Both the position numbers and the translations under genes were made by a program. From positions 248,001 through 312,000 of the forward strand of contig JAJYUT010000005.1 in assembly GCA_021792365.1 (NCBI GenBank): a stretch of 64,000 nucleotides of DNA, read 5' to 3'. Below the pieces are notes generated by a model. It had not been told where the DNA came from. It made no database searches and saw only the letters and a program-made list of their open reading frames with translations. Positions 45,057-53,650 of the stretch are shown in pieces (the first letter of the stretch is position 1; every line of letters starts with the position of its first letter). Origin of the DNA: Pseudomonadota bacterium (GTDB lineage Bacteria; Pseudomonadota; Alphaproteobacteria; Dongiales; Dongiaceae).

Positions 45057-45087
45057 GCCATCCTTGCCCATCTCCGGCAAGGATGGC
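45057..45087 (-). promoter_or_regulatory. Hairpin enclosing the kinase ribosome binding site
   Basis: On the minus strand GCCATCCTTGCC, a 7-nt loop and GGCAAGGATGGC form a perfect 12-bp stem ending 3 nt before the kinase ATG. The AAGGA Shine-Dalgarno sequence lies inside the 3' arm, so folding would hide it. It also lies 15 nt after the acetyltransferase stop, so it could equally serve as that gene's 3' stem. Confidence 0.5.
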
Positions 45088-45102
45088 GAGAGGCAAGGCG
45101 CG

Positions 45103-45675
45103 CTAGGCCGACTTCAATGATGGGCTGGGGCGGTCATCGGAATTGGCCGGCACGAGTACCTTGCGCATGCGGGTAAAGGGCATGGTGATGCCTTTCCCAA
45201 GCTCCACCTGGAACGGGCCGACCGCCTGGTAGCCGACGCTGCGGTAGAAGGCGCAGCCGTTCTCGGTGGCGCCCAATTCGGCAGTCTGGAAACCCTCACG
45301 GCGCAGGGCATCCTCGACCGCGGCCATTATGCGGCGGCCGATGCCCCGGCGCGCGGCAAGCGGCTCCACAAATACGCTGCGAACGGTGGCGCGGCTGGAC
45401 TCCGGGACGTGAACCTTGTCCTGGGCATGGCGGGCATAGCTGGGCAAGCGAGTCGTCCAGCCGCCGCAGCCGAGTATCTCGCCCGCCATCTCCGCCAACA
45501 GATAGGTACGGTCGCTGACCAGATAGTCGTCCATCGTTCCGATGCGGGTGATGAAGGCCTCAAGCTGCGTCGCCGTGTAGCGCTGGCGCCCCAGCACGCG
45601 CAGGGACCGCTCCTGCAGGTCACGCAAGGCGGGAAGATCGGCGCCCATCGCCAGGCGGATTTCGACTTGGCTCAT
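45103..45675 (-). CDS. GNAT N-acetyltransferase
   Basis: A 190-residue GNAT protein. Acetyl-CoA binding is by SVFVEPLAARRGIGRRIMAAVEDALRREG (about 105-133, loop AARRGIG), with the N-terminal IRLAMGADLPALRDL and the C-terminal GATENGCAFYRSVGYQAVG blocks of the fold. Upstream is the divergent LysR gene; downstream is the FGGY kinase, 49 bp away on the same strand. Substrate unknown. The ATG at 45675 is the only start that gives the full fold; its ribosome binding site is weak. Confidence 0.82.
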   Translation of the reverse strand: MSQVEIRLAMGADLPALRDLQERSLRVLGRQRYTATQLEAFITRIGTMDDYLVSDRTYLLAEMAGEILGCGGWTTRLPSYARHAQDKVHVPESSRATVRSVFVEPLAARRGIGRRIMAAVEDALRREGFQTAELGATENGCAFYRSVGYQAVGPFQVELGKGITMPFTRMRKVLVPANSDDRPSPSLKSA

Positions 45676-45769
45676 GTTGGTCTCGCGTGGTTGGTGTTTG
45701 CCGCGGATATACGGGCCGGCTTTACATCACGGAAACGAATTTATATGATCCGTCAGATCAATTGTTTTG

Positions 45770-46696
45770 ATGATGCTCGAGCCGGACCTCTTGCGCACCT
45801 TCCTGGCGATCTGCGATGCCGGCAGCTTCACTGCCGCCGGCGCCGTGGTCGGACGCACCCAATCGGCGGTCAGCATGCAGATGCGCCGCCTGGAGCAGGA
45901 ACTGCGATGCAGCTTGTTCCGCCGCTCCGCGCACGAGGTCGCCTTGACGCCGCAGGGGGAGGTGCTGCGTCGCCATGCGCGGCTCATCCTCAACGCCCAG
46001 CAGGAGGCGCTTGCCGCGCTCAACCGGCCCGATGTCCCGTACGAGATCTCGCTCGCCATTCCAGATGATTATGCGCTCGGGATGCTGCCCGTCGTGCTGA
46101 AGGATTTTGCCGCTATCCATCCCAACGCGTCGGTCAACATCACCTGCGAGCCGTCCCGCGACATCATCCGGAACATGGCGGAGGGCGCCTACGATCTCGC
46201 CTTGGTGACCGAGGGGCAGGGCGGGATGACGGGCCCGGTCGTTCATCAGGAGCCTTGCCACTGGGTCACCGGCGTCTCCAGCGATGCTCATCTTCGGGAT
46301 CCGCTGCCGCTGGCCTTCGGCACCGAGGAAGACACCTACCGGCAATGGGCGATCGATCGGCTGTTGAAGCAGGGGCGCTCGTTTCGCATTGCCTACACCT
46401 CGATCAGCATGGCCGCCATCCGGGGCGCCGTCGCCTCCGGCCTTGCGGTCAGCGTGATGGCCAGGAGCAGCACGACACCCGCGATGCGCGCCTTGACACG
46501 GGCCGATGGGCTCCCTGATCTGCCGATCCTGAGGATTTGCCTGGTGACGAGCCCGCGCAATCGGACGCAGATGGTGCGGGCGCTGGAGGCGTTCCTGGTC
46601 GAGCGCATGCGCAAGCGGGCGGGCGCGATCCTCGATCAGCCTACTCCGCCCAACAAACGGGTCCGCACGCGGCAGAAGAAGCGCTCCGCAGGGTGA
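45770..46696 (+). CDS. LysR-family transcriptional regulator
   Basis: A 308-residue LysR protein. The helix-turn-helix is residues about 3-60 (LEPDLLRTFLAICDAGSFTAAGAVVGRTQSAVSMQMRRLE), followed by the effector domain from about 90. It could start at the TTG (45767) or at either of two ATGs (45770, 45773); no clear Shine-Dalgarno sequence is present. Upstream, ATTTATATGATCCGTCAGATCAATT (45739-45763) is AT-rich and may carry the LysR site. It precedes, on the same strand, a hydroxypyruvate isomerase gene and is divergent from the acetyltransferase gene. Confidence 0.88.
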   Translation: MMLEPDLLRTFLAICDAGSFTAAGAVVGRTQSAVSMQMRRLEQELRCSLFRRSAHEVALTPQGEVLRRHARLILNAQQEALAALNRPDVPYEISLAIPDDYALGMLPVVLKDFAAIHPNASVNITCEPSRDIIRNMAEGAYDLALVTEGQGGMTGPVVHQEPCHWVTGVSSDAHLRDPLPLAFGTEEDTYRQWAIDRLLKQGRSFRIAYTSISMAAIRGAVASGLAVSVMARSSTTPAMRALTRADGLPDLPILRICLVTSPRNRTQMVRALEAFLVERMRKRAGAILDQPTPPNKRVRTRQKKRSAG

Positions 46697-46745
46697 GCGG
46701 CGTGACGGCCTAGCAAAAGGGCCGAAAGGCCTGTATGCAGATTCC

Positions 46746-47516
46746 ATGCTCCGCCTCGCCGCCAACATCTCCTTCCTGTTCAAGGAACTGCCGTTCCTCG
46801 ACCGGTTTGCCGCGGCGGCGGAGGCCGGCTTCAAGCTGGTCGAATGCCATTGGCCGTATGACAATTCGGTCGCGGTGCTGCGCGAGCACCTGGAGCGCAG
46901 CGGGCTTTCTCTGGTCATGGTCAATACCCCACCCGGCAATCTGGAGGCCGGCGATTTCGGCCTCGGCGCCGTTCCGGGGCGCGAGGCAGAGTTCGCGGCG
47001 GCTTTGGACCAAGCGCTGCACTATGCCTCCGCGCTGGGCGCCACGCGCATCCATTGCATGGCGGGCAAGGTGCCGGTGACGTCGACGGCGCATCGCACCT
47101 TCATCGACAATCTGCGCCGCGGCGCGGACAAGGCGGTGGACAAGGGCGTCACTCTGGTGATCGAGCCGATCAACGCGCGCTCGGCGCCGGGCTACTTCCT
47201 CACGGGCTCGCAGCAGGCGGCAGACATCATCGGAGAGGTCGGCCGGCCGAACCTGCGGCTGCTGTTCGATGTCTTCCATCTGCAGATCATGGAAGGCGAC
47301 ATCACCACGCGGCTTGAGCGGCTCAAGCCGCTGATCGGGCATGTGCAGATCGCCGCCGTCCCATCCCGCGCGGAGCCCGACGAAGGAGAGATCAATTATC
47401 GCGCCGTGTTCGATACACTGGAGCACATCGGCTATGACGGCGTCGTCGGTTGCGAATACCTGCCGCGTGCCGGTACAGGGGAAGGGCTGGCGTGGCGCCG
47501 GAAGCTCGGCGTTTGA
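46746..47516 (+). CDS. hyi: Hydroxypyruvate isomerase family protein
   Basis: A 256-residue TIM-barrel isomerase, the usual Hyi/OtnI length. It interconverts hydroxypyruvate and tartronate semialdehyde, or in relatives a 2-keto-tetronate epimer. Family blocks: LAANISFLFKELPFLDRFAAAAEAGF, FKLVECHWPYD, RIHCMAGK, LVIEPINARSAPGYFL, FDVFHLQIMEGD and GYDGVVGCEYLP, which supply the metal ligands E (VIEPIN), D (FDVFH), and E near the end. It is 49 bp after the LysR gene and probably its target. Confidence 0.9.
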   Translation: MLRLAANISFLFKELPFLDRFAAAAEAGFKLVECHWPYDNSVAVLREHLERSGLSLVMVNTPPGNLEAGDFGLGAVPGREAEFAAALDQALHYASALGATRIHCMAGKVPVTSTAHRTFIDNLRRGADKAVDKGVTLVIEPINARSAPGYFLTGSQQAADIIGEVGRPNLRLLFDVFHLQIMEGDITTRLERLKPLIGHVQIAAVPSRAEPDEGEINYRAVFDTLEHIGYDGVVGCEYLPRAGTGEGLAWRRKLGV

Positions 47517-48120
47517 TCGGCGCTCAGAGGTCCGCTACGGCACGGGCCAGCGGCCCGGCCTCGATGTGCAGACGTGATGCAGGAGCTCTGTTTCCAGGTG
47601 GCTGGCGCAGCCTCCTGCGGAAGCACGGCCGACGCGATCCGGCAGAGCTACTGAGCGCCAGCCCGCTAATTGCCAATGCACTACATCCCGATGAGTGGAC
47701 AGAGTGATACACCGCGCACGCTTGCAGCGGCCACAAACATCCAACATGATCCCGCTGCAATCGGCGGACCTGGTGGTGCCGGCCGGGCTCGACGGGGTGG
47801 GGATCGGCATGGCACGGCCGCGATCATGCAACTCAATGCTGAAGGAGGGGTGGCTGGGTGCGGCTGTTTCGCATCGCGCGGCGGGGGAGGCGGCGTATTG
47901 CCTGGCTTGCAACCGCGCACGAGTCGGAGCATGGCGGGGCGTCACGTCGCCGAATGGCTGATCGAGGAGGCGAGACAGGGCAACGGGGGCGAGGTCGGCG
48001 CCTCAGCGGACGGGACGGTCATCGGACAGCAGTCCCGCGGCAGCACAATCAAGAAGGCGAAAGGACAGAAGGCATGACCTGCAATCCCAGTGCAACCGAA
48101 CGGTTCGGTGGTCCCGACCG
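47517..48120. other. 604-bp stretch without a confident gene
   Basis: Between hyi and the DUF1499 gene I see only overlapping short open frames with Gly/Arg/Ala-rich translations and no recognisable domain, signal peptide or good ribosome binding site. The sequence could hold a non-coding RNA or decayed gene, but nothing in it can be named. Confidence 0.6.
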
Positions 48121-48630
48121 ATGATGCGCTTCCTTCGCAACCTTCTGATTGCGATCGGCGGCATCGCGATCGCCGTCGCCGCGCTGATCCTGGAGGGCGA
48201 GACACTGGAGAGCATGATCTTTCCGATCGACACTGTCCCGGTCATCGACTTTGCCACGTTGGAGCGTGGACCGGCGCCCAACCAGTACTTGCTGTGCCCG
48301 GAATCCGTCTGCTCCACGCAGACCGAAGGCGTGGCGCCCGTCTTCAACGTCGCAGTCACGAAGCTACAGGCCGCGTGGGACAAGATGATCGCCGAGCAGC
48401 CGCGGGTCCAGGTGCTCCGTCGCGACATCACCAACCAGCAGATCGACTATGTCCAGCGCACCCGGCTGCTGCGTTTTCCCGACCTCGTAACCGTCCGCTT
48501 TCTCCCGGTGGACGACACGCACGCGACGATCGCGATATACAGCCGCTCGATCTACGGAGAGGGAGATTTCGGGGTGAACCGGGCCCGCGTCGAGGAATGG
48601 CTGGCCAAGCTGAAGATGCAGATCGAGTAG
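48121..48630 (+). CDS. DUF1499 family protein
   Basis: A 169-residue protein. An N-terminal hydrophobic segment (about 5-25: FLRNLLIAIGGIAIAVAALIL) anchors or exports it. The rest follows the DUF1499 pattern: CPESVCST near 60, a central LLRFPDLVTVRFLPVDDT and IYSRSIYGEGDFGVNRARVEEWL near the C-terminus. Function is not known; DUF1499 proteins are common in alphaproteobacteria and often sit with membrane or stress genes. The two adjacent ATG codons (48121, 48124) are equally possible starts. It is convergent with the desaturase gene, 10 bp away. Confidence 0.8.
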   Translation: MMRFLRNLLIAIGGIAIAVAALILEGETLESMIFPIDTVPVIDFATLERGPAPNQYLLCPESVCSTQTEGVAPVFNVAVTKLQAAWDKMIAEQPRVQVLRRDITNQQIDYVQRTRLLRFPDLVTVRFLPVDDTHATIAIYSRSIYGEGDFGVNRARVEEWLAKLKMQIE

Positions 48631-48640
48631 AAACCCGGTC

Positions 48641-49834
48641 CTATCGCGTCGCCGCCACAAGCCTGCTGGCGGGCGCACGATTGGATGCCACGGCGACAGG
48701 CGCGAGGCGCGCGCCCACCGAGGCGAGCAGAAGCTCGTAGGCCCGATCCACGATCTCATCCAGGGAGATGGTGCGGGCGAACATCGCCCTGGCCTGCGCC
48801 AGGAACTCGTCACGGCTCGGCAGATGGGGCAGGTGCAGGCTCGCCAGCACGTCACCGGCCCTTCCGCCCGTGCGGGCCAGGCGTTCCTCCAGGCTGGACA
48901 AGGCGGGGCCATGCATCGCCGCCATGATGGCCTGGGCTATCCGCTCGGGATTGAAGTGCGCCGCAAGCTGCTCGGCCGCGCGATCGACAATCCGCGCGCC
49001 CAACCGCTGCTCGTTGCGCAGCACCCGCTCGGGCGGCGTCTTCAGGTCCCAGATCACGCCGACCCAGGACAGCGCCTTCAGTCCATAATAGGCGAGGTCG
49101 ATCTCCCACCACCTGAACCCCTGGCGGGCGCTGCTCTGGTAGGCGTGATGGTTGTTGTGCCAGCCCTCTCCCAGTGTCAGGAGCGCAAGCAGCCAGTTAT
49201 TGCGGGAATCATCGCCCGTGACATAGCGCGTGCTGCCGCGCACATGCGCGAGGGAGTTGATGCAGAAGGTGGCGTGGTAGACGAGCACGGTGCTCCACAG
49301 GAAGCCGACAACGAGGCCGGACCATCCCGCGATCGCAAAACAGAGCGCGGCAAGAACCGCGGCGGGGACCAGCTCCATCCGGTGGAGCCACGTCAGTTCG
49401 GGCCAGCGCGCAAGATCGGCGACTTTCGAAAGATCCGCTTGATCGTGCTTCCGATCGAAGATCCATCCGACATGACTGTACAGGAAGCCCTTATGGCGGG
49501 GCGAATGCACGTCCTGCTCGGTGTCCGAGTGAAGATGGTGATGCCGGTGCTTTGCGGCCCACCAGAGGACGCTTTTCTGCGCGGTGCTTTGCGCAACAAC
49601 GGCAAGCATGAACTGGAACGCTCGGCTGGTGGCGAAGGCGCGGTGCGAGAAGTATCGATGATAGCCGGCAACGACGGCGAACATGCGAACCAGATAAAGG
49701 GCAGCGCAAAGCACGATCGCGGACCAGCTTACGCCCGTCCAGACTACCGCCATGCAACCGAGGTGCACCAGCACGAACGGGATGGCGGAAGGATACATGA
49801 TGTCGTCGCCCGCGTGGGCGGCGGCAGATCGCAT
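48641..49834 (-). CDS. Acyl-CoA (delta-9 type) fatty acid desaturase
   Basis: A 397-residue membrane desaturase. The three histidine boxes that hold the di-iron centre are HRYFSH (about 59-64), HRHHH (about 96-100) and EGWHNNHH (about 228-235); hydrophobic segments lie before and between them. Such enzymes introduce double bonds into acyl chains and adjust membrane fluidity. The C-terminal 110 residues are a helical extension beyond the core. The stop of the small upstream gene lies 1 base before the ATG, so translation is probably coupled. A cold-shock protein gene is further upstream on the same strand, consistent with a cold-response block. Confidence 0.9.
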   Translation of the reverse strand: MRSAAAHAGDDIMYPSAIPFVLVHLGCMAVVWTGVSWSAIVLCAALYLVRMFAVVAGYHRYFSHRAFATSRAFQFMLAVVAQSTAQKSVLWWAAKHRHHHLHSDTEQDVHSPRHKGFLYSHVGWIFDRKHDQADLSKVADLARWPELTWLHRMELVPAAVLAALCFAIAGWSGLVVGFLWSTVLVYHATFCINSLAHVRGSTRYVTGDDSRNNWLLALLTLGEGWHNNHHAYQSSARQGFRWWEIDLAYYGLKALSWVGVIWDLKTPPERVLRNEQRLGARIVDRAAEQLAAHFNPERIAQAIMAAMHGPALSSLEERLARTGGRAGDVLASLHLPHLPSRDEFLAQARAMFARTISLDEIVDRAYELLLASVGARLAPVAVASNRAPASRLVAATR

Positions 49835-49835
49835 T

Positions 49836-50111
49836 CTAGGAGCCCTTCTTTACCTTTTTCGAGGTCTTCCCGGTCGCTTCACCGGCCTCTTCGCCGGCTT
49901 CCCTGGCGAGGCGGAGCGCGCGAAGGCGTTCGGTGTTGGCGAGAACAGCGCGCCGCTCGGCCTCATATTCCTTCATGGCCTGGGCGGCGTCGCGCGCACG
50001 GTCCGCTTTCATCGCATCCCGCGCCGCCCGATCCGGGCGCGCCTTTGCGGTTGTCGTCTGCTCATCGATTGCACGGGTTTGCGGCATGGGGCGGCGACGG
50101 CTCACGATCAT
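49836..50111 (-). CDS. Small basic helical protein, unknown function
   Basis: A 91-residue protein rich in Ala, Arg, Glu and Lys, with a long predicted helix (KARPDRAARDAMKADRARDA, then AMKEYEAERRAVLANTERLR) that may form a coiled coil, and a basic end KTSKKVKKGS. Proteins of this composition are common, unnamed, in Rhizobiales. GAGGA 8 nt before the ATG at 50111 favours this start over the next ATG upstream. It is coupled to the desaturase gene, 1 base apart. Confidence 0.6.
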   Translation of the reverse strand: MIVSRRRPMPQTRAIDEQTTTAKARPDRAARDAMKADRARDAAQAMKEYEAERRAVLANTERLRALRLAREAGEEAGEATGKTSKKVKKGS

Positions 50112-50236
50112 AGGACGCATTCCTCGATGGTTGCTCAGAAGCCGGAGACCCTGCGTCTGGAGAACCAGGCGCAGGGGTCGATCCATTGCTTTGCCAGTAC
50201 ATCCGTGGTCAAAGCTGGTCGATGCTCTGCGGCTGC

Positions 50237-50446
50237 CTAGGCGGCGCGCAGGTTCTCTGCCGAAGACCGGCCGCTTTTGCGGTCGTCCACCACATCGTAG
50301 GACACCTTCTGGCCCTCGCTGAGGGCGCCCATGCCGGCGCGTTCGACCGCGCTGACATGAACGAAGACGTCTTTGCCGCCGTTGTCCGGCTGAATGAAGC
50401 CGAAGCCCTTTTGGCTGTTAAACCACTTAACAATTCCCGTATTCAT
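50237..50446 (-). CDS. cspA: Cold-shock protein
   Basis: A 69-residue CspA-type OB-fold protein. RNA-binding motifs RNP1 KGFGFI (13-18) and RNP2 VFVHVS (27-32) are present, with W9 and the start [17 protein letters not shown]. It binds single-stranded nucleic acid and prevents RNA secondary structure. AAGGA 9 nt upstream. A stem GGCCGC/GCGGCC (50477-50494) lies 31 nt upstream of the start and could be part of a cold-responsive leader. Monocistronic, on the same strand as the small gene and desaturase that follow. Confidence 0.95.
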   Translation of the reverse strand: MNTGIVKWFNSQKGFGFIQPDNGGKDVFVHVSAVERAGMGALSEGQKVSYDVVDDRKSGRSSAENLRAA

Positions 50447-50649
50447 GGGAGTATTTCCTTCTAGATAGTAAGTTCAGGCCGCTCACGTGCGGCCGTTCGG
50501 ATCGAGATTTTGGAGGAAGGTCGTCAGTCAGCGCGCTTTCGCGGCGAGGCCAAGTCGTTCGGGCCGAATCTCAACAGACAACAGATGGTCTTTCCAGGCC
50601 CGTTCCGCAAGTCCAAATCGCCACCCAGGCAACTTTTTCTATTGGGGCA

Positions 50650-51381
50650 TCAGCAGGACGGCGTGCGTAGAGCCGCGGCGGTCAGGGCGCCGAGGCCTTG
50701 TTGCTGCCGGCCGTGAGCGTCGAAATTGCCGGGATCCAGCCAGGTTTCAAAGGCCGCCTTCAGGGCCGGCCAGTCGTGGTCGATCATGGCAAACCAAGCG
50801 GTGTCGCGGTTGCGGCCCTTGTAGATCGTGGCCTGCCGGAACACGCCCTCGAAGCTGAAGCCAAACCGGAGGGCCGCACGGCGCGAGGGCTCGTTCAGGG
50901 CATCGCACTTCCATTCGTAGCGCCGGTAGCCCAGTTCCTCGAACACCCGGCGCATCATGAGATACATCGCCTCGGTCGCGGCGCGCGTGCGCTGCAGGCG
51001 CGGCGAATAATGGATGTGGCCGGTCTCGATGACACCGAACTTCGGATCGATCCGCAGATAGGAGGCGACCCCGACCGCCTTGTCCGTGGCGCCGTCGACG
51101 ACCGCGTGGAACAGCGGGTCCTCGCCAAGGCAGGTCGCCTTCATCCAGGCGCGGTATTCGGGCAGGGTGCCGAACGGGCCATAGGCCATGTAGGTCCAGC
51201 TTCGCCCGTCCGGATCATCAGAGATCGCCTCGAACAGGTCCGCGGCATGCCGGTCGACCTCGACCGGCTCCACCCGGCAATACCGTCCGGTCATCGGCGT
51301 TCGCGGCGGCGGGCTGACGGGCTTCCAGTGCGGCACCTGATAGCCGATGGATTGACCCAGCGAATTCACCCGGTTGTTCAT
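50650..51381 (-). CDS. GNAT N-acetyltransferase (RimJ/RimL-like, long form)
   Basis: A 243-residue protein of the Acetyltransf_3 family. After an N-terminal 40 residues, RVEPVEVDRHAADLFEAI starts the fold; VGVASYLRIDPKFGVIETGHIHYSP and QRTRAATEAMYLMMRRVFEELGYRR form the acetyl-CoA binding region; NEPSRRAALRFGFSFEGVFR and RDTAWFAMIDHDWP complete it. GGCGGAG 5 nt upstream of the ATG at 51381 sets the start. Substrate unknown. The 203-bp region between it and cspA holds no gene that I can see. Confidence 0.8.
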   Translation of the reverse strand: MNNRVNSLGQSIGYQVPHWKPVSPPPRTPMTGRYCRVEPVEVDRHAADLFEAISDDPDGRSWTYMAYGPFGTLPEYRAWMKATCLGEDPLFHAVVDGATDKAVGVASYLRIDPKFGVIETGHIHYSPRLQRTRAATEAMYLMMRRVFEELGYRRYEWKCDALNEPSRRAALRFGFSFEGVFRQATIYKGRNRDTAWFAMIDHDWPALKAAFETWLDPGNFDAHGRQQQGLGALTAAALRTPSC

Positions 51382-51499
51382 GCGCGCTCCGCCCGATCGA
51401 TTCGCGTCATCATAGAACGTTTGCAGGCACACCGCATCGCCCTGAGCATGCTGCGGAGGAAGCCGGTCGCGCTGTGGGCGGACCCCGTCGGCGTGCGCG

Positions 51500-52060
51500 C
51501 TAGTCGAGGATCTCCAGCGCCGCGACAGTCAGCACGTCTAGGATCAAGTTGCTGGCGGCCTGGATCAGCATGACGCGGTCATCGGCGATGACGTACCGAT
51601 AGGCGGGCTGCAGTGGCGGCAACTGCACGACAAGATCGTGCGGGAGCGGCCGGTAGTCGATGCCTGGAGGCATGCGGCCGTTGCGCGCCAACTGCTTGGC
51701 GATACCCGGCGGGATGGTGCCTTTCTTGGCAATGCCGGGCGGCAGGGCCTTGTGCTTTTTCTTCTTGCCCTTGCTCTTCGTGTATTCGTGCCAGTCCGGG
51801 CTCGCCTGGTACGCCTGCAAGTGGCGCTGATAGTAGCTGGCGATGATCCGCTTCTCGAACTCGCCGATGAATATGTCGGCTGCGTCCGGCGCCTCCGCCA
51901 CCGAAGGCGGCGTGCCCGGCGCGCCGTGCTGCCCGGGCTGTCCGGCCCAGGCGGCTTGGGGCAATAAAGCCAGCGGAAGCGTGAGGCCGATGGTCCGCAG
52001 AGCGGACCGGCGGGAAATACATCGCATGAACAGAGTCCCCGTGCTTGCGCGAGGAGTCAT
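51500..52060 (-). CDS. CigR/RcnB-like exported protein, hypothetical
   Basis: A 186-residue protein. An N-terminal signal near residues 15-38 (SRRSALRTIGLTLPLALLP then AAWAG) contains a twin arginine, so export may be by Tat. The mature part carries KALPPGIAKKGTIPPGIAKQ and PPGIDYRPLPHDLVVQLPP, the repeated PPG-I-K pattern of the CigR/RcnB family, then AYRYVIADDRVMLI. Periplasmic. Two starts are possible (52060, 52027); the first has GCGGAG 8 nt upstream. No link to the pilus locus is obvious beyond adjacency. Confidence 0.7.
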   Translation of the reverse strand: MTPRASTGTLFMRCISRRSALRTIGLTLPLALLPQAAWAGQPGQHGAPGTPPSVAEAPDAADIFIGEFEKRIIASYYQRHLQAYQASPDWHEYTKSKGKKKKHKALPPGIAKKGTIPPGIAKQLARNGRMPPGIDYRPLPHDLVVQLPPLQPAYRYVIADDRVMLIQAASNLILDVLTVAALEILD

Positions 52061-52124
52061 GGGTGGTGCTCCGCCGCCGCCGTCAAACCAAGAGGCACGC
52101 GACCCGCCCCGGAGTCGAGGGCGA

Positions 52125-52640
52125 TCAGTAGGATGGGCCGCCGCCGGGCGAGGGTGGGGGAAGCTGGTCCACCGTGGGCTCGGTCGGGATCGGGCCATCG
52201 CCGCCGCCACCGCCGCCGCCGCCATCGCCCGTGCCGCTGGCGCGCTTGGTGCCGGGCACGATCGTGCAGCGGTCGCTGCAGGCGAAGATGGTTTCGGTGA
52301 CGTTCTGGCCGTCAGGCGCCAGGACGGAGACCTGCGCGCTCGCATTCTTCGCCGTCACGACGATCTGGGTGTCCATCGTGATGGTCCCGTCATTCATGAC
52401 GATGAGGCGCGTGATGCCGGGTGCCCGGCCAAGGATCACCAGGCGGTTCGGCGTCTGCACCGTGACGTCGGCGACGTTCGGGTTGCCGATCACGACATCG
52501 CTGGCGGGGTTGTCCAGCTTCAGGATGCGAGCGCCGTCCAGCTCGACGGTCAAGGCGTTCTGGGCCTGGACGCTGCTTGCCATGGTCGCGGCCAGGCCGG
52601 CAGCGATCATCAGCGGCCAACACGATCTGAACATGCTCAT
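52125..52640 (-). CDS. Stand-alone pilus/secretin N-domain protein (T2SS-T3SS_pil_N type)
   Basis: A 171-residue exported protein. A signal peptide (about 1-29, ending SVQAQ) precedes a BON-like domain (about 32-105: GARILKLDNPASDVVIGNPNVADVTVQ, RLVILGRAPGITRLIV) that matches the N-terminal domain of CpaC (compare GNPDVADVVVRAPGQVYIIGRS there). It lacks the secretin barrel. It ends with a CSDRC cysteine pair and a glycine run and a proline-rich tail PTEPTVDQLPPPSPGGGP. It probably supports the Tad secretin in the periplasm. Divergent from tadD. Confidence 0.8.
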   Translation of the reverse strand: MSMFRSCWPLMIAAGLAATMASSVQAQNALTVELDGARILKLDNPASDVVIGNPNVADVTVQTPNRLVILGRAPGITRLIVMNDGTITMDTQIVVTAKNASAQVSVLAPDGQNVTETIFACSDRCTIVPGTKRASGTGDGGGGGGGGDGPIPTEPTVDQLPPPSPGGGPSY

Positions 52641-52766
52641 CAATCCTCTCTTTTTAAACGATTTGTTCATCATGTTCGGCGATGCTCTTTGCTGAGTGAT
52701 ACTCCACCAGAACATCCTCAACGATCAGTTAACGCGGACCAAGAACCGCGGAGGTAAGGGGAAAAA

Positions 52767-53630
52767 ATGGCACGATTCACGACGCGATTGCTGGGCAGTG
52801 TGGCGCTTTCGCTCGCCATCTCCGGATGCGCGATGACGGCGGATACTGGTCCCAAGCCGGCCGAGAAGGCCGCGAGCGTGGAACCGGCCCTGCGCCAGGC
52901 GGCGATGATGTCCGAGCGCAACGCCAGCTATGGGGAAGCCGCGCAGCATTACGCGGCGCTCCACGCCAAATACCCCGAGGACAAGGCGGTCACCCTGGCG
53001 CTGGCCCGCAACCTCCGCTTCGCGGGCAATCCCCAGAGGGCGGTCGCGGTGATCACCAACTCCACGGCCGGCCAGTCTCCCGATGCCCTGACGCTGCTGG
53101 AACTGGGCAAGGACTACTTGGCCGCCGACCAGCTCAACCTCGCCAAGCCGACGCTGGAGCGCGCCAAAGCGGCCGCGCCCCTCAACTGGGAGATCCTGTC
53201 GTCGCTGGGCGTGGTCTACGACTACGAGGGCGATTACGGGAAGGCGCAGCAGCAATACGATGCCGCCCTGTTCGCCGACCCCGAGAACCCGACCGTCCTC
53301 AACAACAAGGCGCTCTCCCTGGCCCAGCAGGGCCGGCTGGACGAAGCCGTCTCGATCATGAAGCTCGCGACCGACCAACCGTCGGCGAGCGCCCAGGCGC
53401 GCCAGAACCTTGCCCTGCTCATGGCCCTGAAGGGCGACGCGGAAGCGGCCGAGCGCCTGGCGCGCAAGGATCTGCCGCCGGCGATCGCCGAGGCCAACAT
53501 CGAATACTATCGCTCCCTGGCGAAGCCGGAGGCCCCGGCCAAGCCAGCCCAGAAGCCGCGTGCCAAGCCGGCCGCGCCGGCGATGGAGGAGGATCTGCCG
53601 CCGCCGCCACCGCCGCCGCTCGACTACTGA
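52767..53630 (+). CDS. tadD: Tad pilus assembly lipoprotein with TPR repeats
   Basis: A 287-residue TadD-type protein. The lipobox is LAISGC (C20), so it is a lipoprotein; tetratricopeptide repeats run from about 45 to 235 (YGEAAQHYAALHAKYPED, LNLAKPTLERAKAAAPLN, YGKAQQQYDAALFADPEN, LDEAVSIMKLATDQPS), followed by a Pro/Lys/Ala tail and DLPPPPPPPLDY. It acts as outer-membrane pilotin/assembly factor for the pilus secretin. AAGGGGA is 5-6 nt before the ATG. Transcribed away from tadC and ends at a terminator. Confidence 0.9.
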   Translation: MARFTTRLLGSVALSLAISGCAMTADTGPKPAEKAASVEPALRQAAMMSERNASYGEAAQHYAALHAKYPEDKAVTLALARNLRFAGNPQRAVAVITNSTAGQSPDALTLLELGKDYLAADQLNLAKPTLERAKAAAPLNWEILSSLGVVYDYEGDYGKAQQQYDAALFADPENPTVLNNKALSLAQQGRLDEAVSIMKLATDQPSASAQARQNLALLMALKGDAEAAERLARKDLPPAIAEANIEYYRSLAKPEAPAKPAQKPRAKPAAPAMEEDLPPPPPPPLDY

Positions 53631-53650
53631 GCCCGACGCGCTTCCCACGA

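Noticed and set aside
47670-48077. Possible 135-residue gene between hyi and the DUF1499 gene
   Set aside because: Gly/Arg/Ala-rich, no ribosome binding site, no domain and several competing frames in the same region.
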